From Actinacidiphila yanglinensis (GTDB lineage Bacteria; Actinomycetota; Actinomycetes; Streptomycetales; Streptomycetaceae), in the NCBI RefSeq assembly GCF_900107965.1, contig NZ_FNVU01000004.1, positions 186,001 to 250,000 of the forward strand: DNA of 64,000 nt. The letters run 5' to 3'. Numbering within the stretch: position 1 is the stretch's first letter; each line of letters begins with the position of its first letter. A model generated the notes under the pieces. That model had not been told where the DNA came from. It worked only from the letters and a program-made list of their open reading frames with translations, and ran no database searches. Shown in pieces: positions 57,919 to 64,000 of this stretch. The position numbers and the translations under genes are program-made.

Positions 57919-58446
57919 ATGTCCACGCTCACCCAAGCCATGGTGATCAACGCCGCCGTCCTCTTCGCCGTGCTGGAGGCGGACCTGGGACCGCACCGCA
58001 AGATCGGCGCCTTCCGCATCCTGCGGCCGGTGCTGCTGTCGGGCGCGATCGTGCCGCTGTTCGTGGCGTCGCCCGCGACCCACGGCGACGGCCTCGGCCT
58101 GGAGGTGGTCGCCGTCGTCGCCGGGGTGGTCGCCGGGCTCTGCGCGGCCGGCCTCACCCACGTGTACGTCAGCCCCCGCACGGGCAGGCCGGTCAGCCGT
58201 ACCGGCGTCCCCTACGCGGCCCTGTGGGTCGGCGTGATCGGCGCCCGCGCGGCCTTCTCGTACGGCTCCGCGCACTGGTTCACCACGCAGCTGGGGAACT
58301 GGATGATGCACCACCAGGTCACCTCGGACGCGATCACGGACTCCCTGCTGCTGATGGCGGTCGCGATGACGCTGACCCGGACGCTCACGCTCGCCACCCA
58401 GGCGGGGGCGCTGCGCCGGCGGTCGGCCGTCGCCGTCTCGGCCTGA
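57919..58446 (+). CDS. Multi-pass membrane protein of unknown function
   Basis: 175 residues with about four or five helices: AMVINAAVLFAVLEADLG, VLLSGAIVPLFVAS, VVAVVAGVVAGLCAAGLTHVYV, ALWVGVIGARAAFSYGSAHW and a C-terminal helix. Layout and text loosely resemble DUF1453-type proteins, like the divergent gene's product. No catalytic motif. The ATG at 57919 has only a weak gggac site. It shares the repeat-rich promoter region with the kinase operon and could be its target. Confidence 0.75.
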   Translation: MSTLTQAMVINAAVLFAVLEADLGPHRKIGAFRILRPVLLSGAIVPLFVASPATHGDGLGLEVVAVVAGVVAGLCAAGLTHVYVSPRTGRPVSRTGVPYAALWVGVIGARAAFSYGSAHWFTTQLGNWMMHHQVTSDAITDSLLLMAVAMTLTRTLTLATQAGALRRRSAVAVSA

Positions 58447-58605
58447 GCGGCCGGCCCGGTCGGGGACATCGGGCGGGGGCCTCGGCCGGGGCGTTCGACC
58501 GGCCGCGGGGGCGCCGAGCGGGCACAATGCCGGGCATGGATCCCGTGGCCGGCGACGGAACGGGCGACGCGGTCACATCCGCGCCGTCCGTTCCGTCAGT
58601 GGGGG

Positions 58606-59529
58606 GTGAACCCTTTGACGACGCGTGACAGCGACGACGCGAACCTGCTGGCGGCCCGTTTCGAGGAGCAGCGCTCCCACCTGAGGGCGGTCGGCTACCG
58701 GATGCTCGGCTCCCTCAGCGAGGCGGACGACGCGGTGCAGGAGGCGTGGCTGCGGCTGAACCGCACCGGGCCCGACGGCATCGACAACCTCGGCGGCTGG
58801 CTGACCACGGTCACCGCCCGGGTCTGCCTCGACATGCTGCGCTCGCGCGGTGCCCGGCGCGAGGACTCCCTGGACACCCACGTGCCCGATCCCGTGGTGA
58901 GCGGGGCGGAGGGGGCCGACCCCGAGCACGAGGTGCTGCTGGCGGACTCGGTGGGCCTGGCGCTGCTCGTGGTCCTGGACACCCTGGCCCCGGCCGAGCG
59001 CCTGTCGTTCGTGCTGCACGACATGTTCGCCGTGCCGTTCGACGACATCGCGCCCATCGTCGGCCGCACGCCGACCGCGGCCCGGCAGCTCGCCAGCCGG
59101 GCCCGGCGCCGGGTGCAGGGCGCCGGCACCGCGCCCGACCCGGATCTCGGCCGGCAGCGGCAGGTCGTGGACGCCTTCCTCGCCGCCTCCCGCGAGGGGG
59201 ACTTCGACGCGCTCGTCGCCGTGCTCGACCCCGAGGTGGTGCTGCGCGCGGACGCCGGCGCCGCGCCGTCCGTGCCCTCGCGGCTGGTGCGCGGTGCCGC
59301 CGACGTCGCCCGGCAGGCGATGCTGTTCCGTACCGCGGGCGCCGGCCGGTTCCCCGCCGGAGGGGCCGACCGGCGGGACGTCGTGGTCAACGGCGTCCCC
59401 GGCACCCTCACCGTGGTCGGCGGATCCCCGCAGGTGCTGATGGCCTTCACGGTGCATGACGCCCGCATCACCCACATCCACATCCTCGCCGACCCCACCC
59501 GGCTGGCCGGGTTGGAGCTTCCCGGGTAA
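58606..59529 (+). CDS. ECF sigma factor with SnoaL-like C-terminal domain (ECF41 type)
   Basis: 307 residues. Region 2 is at ~20-85 (RAVGYRMLGSLSEADDAVQEAWLR is split between helices 2.2-2.4), region 4 at ~115-170 (LAPAERLSFVLHDMFAVPFD, then TAARQLASRARRRVQ). The C-terminal ~130 residues form a SnoaL/NTF2-like domain ending in HIHILADPTRLAGLELPG. In ECF41 proteins this domain acts as a built-in regulator in place of an anti-sigma factor. The usual partner gene (an oxidoreductase or carboxymuconolactone-type protein) is not adjacent. GTG start at 58606. Confidence 0.9.
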   Translation: MNPLTTRDSDDANLLAARFEEQRSHLRAVGYRMLGSLSEADDAVQEAWLRLNRTGPDGIDNLGGWLTTVTARVCLDMLRSRGARREDSLDTHVPDPVVSGAEGADPEHEVLLADSVGLALLVVLDTLAPAERLSFVLHDMFAVPFDDIAPIVGRTPTAARQLASRARRRVQGAGTAPDPDLGRQRQVVDAFLAASREGDFDALVAVLDPEVVLRADAGAAPSVPSRLVRGAADVARQAMLFRTAGAGRFPAGGADRRDVVVNGVPGTLTVVGGSPQVLMAFTVHDARITHIHILADPTRLAGLELPG

Positions 59530-59543
59530 GGCGGGGCTGCGGT

Positions 59544-61331
59544 TCAGCGGCTCGGGGTCGCGCTGCTCGGCGTGCCCCTGAGCGCGGACGCGGTGGCGGC
59601 GAGGAGGGACATGCCCGCGGCCACCGCGAAGACGATGACCAGGCCGTGGTGGAAGGGCGAGGAGATGAGGTTCGGGAAGAACTCCTTGCCGGTGAGCACC
59701 TCGCGGTTGTGCGCGGGGAGCTTCGCCAGCGTCCCGGACGGCTTGAGCAGCGTCTCGACCGGGTTCACGCCGAGGAACGCCGAGAAGACCGTGGACACCG
59801 GCGGGAGCGTGGCCGCGTGGTGGGCGACCCCTGCCGGGACGCCCTGGGCCCGCAGCCCGGCCTGGAGGGTGGACGGCAGCCGGTCGGCCAGGCCGATGAT
59901 CAGCAGCGAGAAGAAGACGCCGATCGACAGCGACGTACCGGAGTTCTGGAACGTGGACCGCATCCCGGAGGCGGCCCCGCGGTGGCTCGCGGGCACGCTG
60001 GACATGATCGCGGAGGTGTTCGGCGCGGAGAACATGCCCGAGCCCATCCCGTTGAGCAGGATCAGCAGCGCGAACGCCCAGTAGGGGAAGTCGATCGGCA
60101 GGAGCAGCAGCCCGACGAAGCTCGCCCCGAACAGCACCAGCCCGCCGGTGGTGAACCAGCGCACCCCGAACCGGTCGGACAGCGTCCCGGAGACCGGGCC
60201 GGCCAGCAGGAACCCCGCGGTCAGCGGCAGCAGGAAGATGCCGGCCCACAGGGGCGCGTCCGCGAAGGCGTAGCCGTGCAGCGGCAGCCAGATCCCCTGG
60301 AGCCAGATGATCAGCATGAACTGGAGCCCGCCGCGGGCGACCGAGGCGAGCAGCGCGGCGGCGTTGCCCGCGGCGAAGTGCCGGTTGCGGAACAGCCCGA
60401 GGTTGAACATCGGCTGTTTCACCCGGGTCTCGACCAGCCCGAAGACGACCAGGAGCGCGGCGCCCCCGATCAGCCCGGTGAGCACCTTGGGGCTGGTCCA
60501 GCCCATGGTGTGGCTGCCGTAGGGCTGGATGCCGTAGGTGATCGAGACGAGGATCAGCCCGCAGCCCAGCGCGAAGGTGAGGTTGCCCCACCAGTCGATC
60601 CGGGCCGGGTTGCGCGCGGAGATCTCGCGCAGCGAGCGGTACGCCCAGATGGTGCCGAAGATGCCGACGGGGACGTTCACCCAGAACACCGCGCGCCAGT
60701 CCCACGCGGACAGCAGGCCGCCGAGCACCAGCCCGATGAACTGGCCGGACAGCGCGGAGATCTGGTTGATGCCGAGCGCCATGCCGCGCTGGCTGGCCGG
60801 GAAGGCGTCGGTGAGGATCGCCGCGGAGTTCGCCATCAGCATGGCGCCGCCCAGGGCTTGGACTATCCGCCAGCAGATCAGCCACAGGGCGCCGTGCACG
60901 CCGTGCGCGGGGTCGAAGGACAGCGCGATGGAGGCGAGGGTGAAGATGACGAACCCGAGGTTGTAGATCTTCACCCGGCCCACGATGTCGCCCAGCCGCC
61001 CGAGCGAGACCACCAGCACCGCGGTGACCAGGAGATACCCCATGATCATCCACAGCAGGTAGGTGATGTTCCCGGGCGCGAACGGGTCGAGGTGGATGCC
61101 GCGGAAGATCGCGGGCATGGAGATGATGACGATCGACGCGTCCACCATCGCCATGAACATCCCGAGGCTGGTGTTGGACAGCGCCAGCCACTTGTAGCGG
61201 TCGGGCCGCTCCGGCGGGGCGCCGGGCGGGGCGGCGACGGTGCTGCCCGCACCCCTGGCGTCCCCCGTGCCGCCGAAGCCTCCCTCGTTCCTGGTGGGCC
61301 CGGTGGGCGTGCCCGACGCGGGCTCAGACAC
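59544..61331 (-). CDS. DHA2-family MFS drug exporter (14-helix)
   Basis: 595-residue exporter. Helix 1 has NTSLGMFMAMVDASIVIISM, motif A is VSLGRLGDIVGRVKIYNLG, and motif C is ISALSGQFIGLVLGGLLSAW. A large external loop lies between the last two helices (LPAHNREVLTGKEFFPNLI). The N-terminal ~45 residues are polar. The GTG at 61331 lies inside the end of the MarR gene (8-bp overlap), so repressor and pump are co-translated. It is convergent with the sigma factor gene, only 14 bp away. Confidence 0.92.
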   Translation of the reverse strand: MSEPASGTPTGPTRNEGGFGGTGDARGAGSTVAAPPGAPPERPDRYKWLALSNTSLGMFMAMVDASIVIISMPAIFRGIHLDPFAPGNITYLLWMIMGYLLVTAVLVVSLGRLGDIVGRVKIYNLGFVIFTLASIALSFDPAHGVHGALWLICWRIVQALGGAMLMANSAAILTDAFPASQRGMALGINQISALSGQFIGLVLGGLLSAWDWRAVFWVNVPVGIFGTIWAYRSLREISARNPARIDWWGNLTFALGCGLILVSITYGIQPYGSHTMGWTSPKVLTGLIGGAALLVVFGLVETRVKQPMFNLGLFRNRHFAAGNAAALLASVARGGLQFMLIIWLQGIWLPLHGYAFADAPLWAGIFLLPLTAGFLLAGPVSGTLSDRFGVRWFTTGGLVLFGASFVGLLLLPIDFPYWAFALLILLNGMGSGMFSAPNTSAIMSSVPASHRGAASGMRSTFQNSGTSLSIGVFFSLLIIGLADRLPSTLQAGLRAQGVPAGVAHHAATLPPVSTVFSAFLGVNPVETLLKPSGTLAKLPAHNREVLTGKEFFPNLISSPFHHGLVIVFAVAAGMSLLAATASALRGTPSSATPSR

Positions 61332-61842
61332 GACGGGTGATCCTCTCCAGCAGCGGGATGGCGGCGGCCAGTTGGGCCTGCTCGTGCGGGGTCAGCTCCT
61401 CGTCGATGGCGGCGGTGAGCCGGCGGGCCCGCTCGCGCCGGGCGCCGTGCAGGCCGTCGCGGCCGAGCTCGCTGAGCGACACCACGATCCGGCGGCCGTC
61501 CTTCGGGTCCTGCGCCCGGGAGACCAGGCCGCGCTCGGCCAGGATCCCGACGATCGTGCACATCGACTGCGGCGTGATGCCCTCGCGCGCGGCCAGTTCC
61601 GAGGCGCTGGCCGGGCCCTCGCGGTCCAGCAGCACGAGTGCCGAGGTCTGCGACAGGGTCAGTTCGCCGTCCGGCTTGTACCTGCGCAGCCGCCGCATCA
61701 GCGGACCGAGGGCGGCCCGCAGGTCGGTGGCGATACGAGCCGAGCCGGTGGGCGGGGCCTCGCCGGGAGCCGGGGGCGCGTCGGAGGAGGGAACGGCCCC
61801 GGGGGACGGGGCCGTGATCGGAGGACCGCCGTGGGATGACAT
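61324..61842 (-). CDS. MarR-family regulator
   Basis: 172 residues. Winged helix: LSQTSALVLLDREGPASASELA, then GITPQSMCTIVGILAERGLV and PKDGRRIVVSLSELGRDGL. The N-terminal ~38 residues are Pro/Ser-rich. It overlaps the exporter gene downstream and reads away from the dienelactone hydrolase gene across 50 bp. It probably represses both directions. Confidence 0.9.
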   Translation of the reverse strand: MSSHGGPPITAPSPGAVPSSDAPPAPGEAPPTGSARIATDLRAALGPLMRRLRRYKPDGELTLSQTSALVLLDREGPASASELAAREGITPQSMCTIVGILAERGLVSRAQDPKDGRRIVVSLSELGRDGLHGARRERARRLTAAIDEELTPHEQAQLAAAIPLLERITRRV

Positions 61843-61892
61843 GATCTACAGTATAAACTTATCAGTCCAGCCTTATGGTATAGCTGAGCCCC
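61843..61892. promoter_or_regulatory. Divergent AT-rich promoter/operator of MarR and hydrolase genes
   Basis: The 50-bp gap is AT-rich for this genome. It holds a loose inverted repeat (cagtataaact at about 61851 versus cagctataccat on the other strand). On the minus strand TATACT lies about 7 bases before the MarR ATG. Confidence 0.4.
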
Positions 61893-62663
61893 ATGAGTGA
61901 TTCCCTTCCCGGTTCCCCCACCGGGTCGCTGAGCGCGACCACCGTCTCCCTCACCGGTCACGGCGGCGACGAGATCGAGGCGTACCTCGCCCGCCCGGAG
62001 GGCGGTGCCCGTCGCGGCGGTGTCGTCGTCATCCACCACATGCCCGGATACGACCGGTCGACCAAGGAGATGGTCCGCCGCTTCGCCGAGATGGGTTACG
62101 ACGCGGTCTGCCCGAACCTGTACTCCCGCGAGGCACCGGGGGCGGCTCCCGACGACGCGGCGGCCGTGGCCCGCGCGCAGGGCGGCGTTCCCGACGAGCG
62201 GCTGGTCGGCGACGCGGCCGGCGCCGCCGCCTACCTGCGGGCGCTGCCCACCTCCAACGGCAAGGTCGCCGTGATCGGGCACTGCTCGGGCGGCCGCCAG
62301 GCCGTGCTGGTCGGCTGCACCGTCGACGTGGACGCGGTGGTGGACTGCTACGGCGCCTTCGTCACCGGCACGGTGCCCGAGGGCTTCCCGCTCAAGGTCA
62401 CCAACCTCGTCGACCGGCTGCCCGACCTCAAGGCCCCCGTGCTCGGCCTGTTCGGTGAGGAGGACACCCACCCCAGCCCGGAGCAGGTCGCCGAACTCGG
62501 CAGCCAGCTCACCGAGTTGGACAAGGCCTTCGAGATCCACAACTACCCGGGCGCCGGGCACGGCTTCTTCGCGGTGGACCGCCCCAACTACAACGTCGCG
62601 GCTGTTGCCGACGGTTGGGAGCGGATCGGGGAGTTCTTCGGCCAGCACCTGACGGAGGCGTGA
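61893..62663 (+). CDS. Dienelactone hydrolase family protein
   Basis: 256-residue alpha/beta hydrolase. The nucleophile is the Cys in GHCSGG (~131), the acid is Asp in GEEDTHPS and the His is in GAGHGFF, the Cys-His-Asp triad of dienelactone hydrolases. It opens lactones or related esters. The ATG at 61893 has no strong ribosome site. The gene is divergent from the MarR/DHA2 operon and 7 bp upstream of a small DUF6295-like gene. The MarR regulator probably senses a substrate that this hydrolase degrades and the pump exports. Confidence 0.9.
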   Translation: MSDSLPGSPTGSLSATTVSLTGHGGDEIEAYLARPEGGARRGGVVVIHHMPGYDRSTKEMVRRFAEMGYDAVCPNLYSREAPGAAPDDAAAVARAQGGVPDERLVGDAAGAAAYLRALPTSNGKVAVIGHCSGGRQAVLVGCTVDVDAVVDCYGAFVTGTVPEGFPLKVTNLVDRLPDLKAPVLGLFGEEDTHPSPEQVAELGSQLTELDKAFEIHNYPGAGHGFFAVDRPNYNVAAVADGWERIGEFFGQHLTEA

Positions 62664-62670
62664 GCCGGCA

Positions 62671-62937
62671 ATGTGCACCTACACCACCGTCAAGGACGTC
62701 GTCGACGGCAGCGCCAAGGGCCCGAACGGTTCCTGGTTCCACGTCACCGACGTGACCGTCTACTTCGACCACCCGGTCCACGCGATGGCCGAGCACACCA
62801 TGAACATCGACTTCGCCAACCCGGCCAAGGGCCCCTCGGCCCGGGTCGCGCTGGAGTTGACGGCGGAGTCCGCGCGCACCCTGATCGCCGCGCTCCAGGA
62901 CGCGCTGGCCGCGGTGCCGGTGGAGATGCAGGTCTGA
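62671..62937 (+). CDS. DUF6295-like small protein
   Basis: 88 residues beginning MCTYTTVKDVVDGSAKG, with GSWFHVTDVTVYFDHPVHA and AEHTMNIDFANPAKGPSA. This conserved actinobacterial type (DUF6295 as I recall it) is frequently found beside dienelactone hydrolases, as here. The conserved histidines could bind metal or substrate. Function unknown. It lies 7 bp after the hydrolase gene in the same operon. Confidence 0.85.
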   Translation: MCTYTTVKDVVDGSAKGPNGSWFHVTDVTVYFDHPVHAMAEHTMNIDFANPAKGPSARVALELTAESARTLIAALQDALAAVPVEMQV

Positions 62938-62992
62938 GCGCACCGTGACCCCGAGGCCGCCCGGGCGCGGGTCCGCTCCCCGCGCCCGGGGT

Positions 62993-64000
62993 TTATCCCT
63001 GCTTCCCGCCGGTGCCGGTCCGGGCTTCCGTGCCGGGGCCGGCGCCCCGGTCTGTACTGGTCCCGCTGCCGATATCGGCGCGGGCGTCGTGCGGGCCGTC
63101 CGGCCCGAGCCCGGCCAGGCCGCGCAGCGCGGCCTCCTCCTTCGCGGTCAGCCGGTGCGCCCGGGCCAGGTCCACCGCCTCCTCCCAGCAGGCGCGGGCG
63201 GCGCCGCGGTCGCCCCGGGCCAGGTGGGCGCGGCCGAGGATCTCCAGGACGTCGGCGGCCGTCGCCCGGTCGCCGAGCCGGTCGAGCAGGGCGAGCGTCT
63301 CGGTGAGGGCCTCCACCGCCTCCGCGGGCCGGCCCAGGGCGAGTTGCGCCTCGCCGAGGCTGCCCAGCGCGCGGGCCATGCTGACCACCGAGCCCCGCGC
63401 CCGCCAGGCCGCCAGCGCCTCGCGGAAGCAGTCCTCCGCGGCCTTCGGGTCGCCCGCCTGGAGGTGGGTGTCGCCGAGGTTGCCGAGCACCGTGGCCACC
63501 CGGTCGAAGTCGCCCAGCGAGCGGTGCAGTTCGAGCGATCTTCGGCCGTAGTCCAGGGCGAGGTCGTAGTCGCCGGTGCCGCTGTGCAGACCGGTGAGGT
63601 TGGTGAGGACCGCGGCGACCCCGCGCTGGTCGCCCGCCGCCTCGAACCGGGCCCGGGCGACGTGCAGATGGCCCAGGCCCACGTCGTACCGCTCGGCCAT
63701 GCAGTGGGCGACGCCGAGCCGGCTGTGCATCCACGCCTGCCCGAGCACGTCGCCGCCCGCGGTCACGCAGGCCATCGCCTCCTCCAGGCAGGCGGTCCAC
63801 TCACCGGTCCACCAGTACGCCTGGGCGTAGCCGAAGAGTCCCGCCGCGGTACGCCAGGCGACGTCCGGCCAGCCGTGGGCGATCGCGGTCCTGATCGACT
63901 CCCGGATCGCGGGCAGTTCGCGTACGCACCAGCCGAGCGCCTCCTCGTCACTGCCGAACCCGGCCGCGGGCACCACCGGTTGCTCCTCCAGCGGGGGCAG
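62993..64000 (-). CDS. TPR-domain regulator, C-terminal part (runs off the right edge)
   Basis: At least 335 codons, open through the right edge. The reading includes VVPAAGFGSDEEALGWCVRE near the edge, then repeated helical pairs (LGVAHCMAERYDVGLGHLHV, NLGDTHLQAGDPKAAEDCFR, LGEAQLALGRPAEAVEALTE), i.e. tetratricopeptide repeats. The C-terminal ~40 residues are Gly/Thr-rich. The layout matches the end of AfsR/SARP- or LuxR-type large ATPase regulators in streptomycetes. A start at 63976 is possible but unlikely, as homology-like text continues beyond it. Confidence 0.8.
   Translation of the reverse strand: MPPLEEQPVVPAAGFGSDEEALGWCVRELPAIRESIRTAIAHGWPDVAWRTAAGLFGYAQAYWWTGEWTACLEEAMACVTAGGDVLGQAWMHSRLGVAHCMAERYDVGLGHLHVARARFEAAGDQRGVAAVLTNLTGLHSGTGDYDLALDYGRRSLELHRSLGDFDRVATVLGNLGDTHLQAGDPKAAEDCFREALAAWRARGSVVSMARALGSLGEAQLALGRPAEAVEALTETLALLDRLGDRATAADVLEILGRAHLARGDRGAARACWEEAVDLARAHRLTAKEEAALRGLAGLGPDGPHDARADIGSGTSTDRGAGPGTEARTGTGGKQG

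Noticed and set aside
1..64000. Mobile element or tRNA-linked insertion of the peptide cluster
   Set aside because: No transposase, integrase, tRNA gene or flanking direct repeats could be recognised within the window; the left end of the cluster is outside it.

Overview
The window is about 72-75 % GC by eye. It has strong third-position G/C, many GTG/TTG starts, 4-bp ATGA/GTGA gene overlaps, leaderless starts and many regulator/efflux pairs. This fits a filamentous actinomycete, most likely Streptomyces or a close relative in the Streptomycetaceae. No rRNA, tRNA, CRISPR array, transposase or integrase was seen, so it reads as chromosomal accessory DNA plus ordinary chromosomal genes.

Region A (1-17.9 kb) is the most interesting part: a ribosomal-peptide (RiPP) cluster of the thiazole/oxazole-modified (TOMM/LAP) type. 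Two homologous NHLP-leader precursors (11671-12033 and 15088-15447) end in almost pure cysteine cores after a Gly-Gly site. The divergent minus-strand operon carries a fused E1-like/YcaO cyclodehydratase, a SagB-type dehydrogenase, an HlyD-type adaptor, a C39-peptidase ABC exporter, a second NHLM-type ABC protein and a cytochrome P450 cut by the window edge. The plus-strand arm carries precursor A, a drug-type ABC transporter, a lipoprotein, precursor B, a B12-type radical SAM enzyme and a tiny membrane protein. Expected logic: the YcaO protein and dehydrogenase turn clustered Cys (and perhaps Ser/Thr) into thiazoles, the radical SAM enzyme and P450 tailor the chain, the C39 exporter removes the leader, and the ABC transporter/lipoprotein pair may give self-protection. 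A stem-loop follows each precursor gene.

Region B (18-31.7 kb): GH15 glucan/trehalose hydrolase; SLAC1/TDT transporter; HxlR regulator with a quinone reductase and a SnoaL-like protein around one palindromic operator; a DUF1707 protein; a DHA2 exporter with a divergent TetR regulator and a four-site operator array; a MacB/FtsX-type ABC exporter divergent from a histidine kinase/response regulator pair.

Region C (31.9-44.6 kb): a three-gene unit of unknown protein, MoxR-type AAA ATPase and metallopeptidase/VWA protein; an alkanesulfonate-monooxygenase-like flavoenzyme preceded by an unannotated 24-codon leader peptide of the cysteine-attenuator type; an RDD protein; an ABC transporter, a COG4705 membrane protein and a BlaI-type repressor with CTACA/TGTAG operators; an MFS exporter with a divergent TetR regulator.

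Region D (44.6-64 kb): an XRE/TPR regulator; a MarR regulator with a histidine-rich tail upstream of a DHA2 exporter; an MgtC-like protein; a split LigD (phosphoesterase and ligase as overlapping genes); an MFS exporter and TetR regulator sharing AGACAGA-type sites; an SPW protein; a three-gene coupled operon of membrane protein, kinase and regulator; an ECF41-type sigma factor; a MarR/DHA2 pair divergent from a dienelactone hydrolase and a DUF6295-like protein; and the C-terminal part of a TPR regulator cut by the right edge. Exporter genes each paired with a local repressor and a readable operator are a repeated theme.
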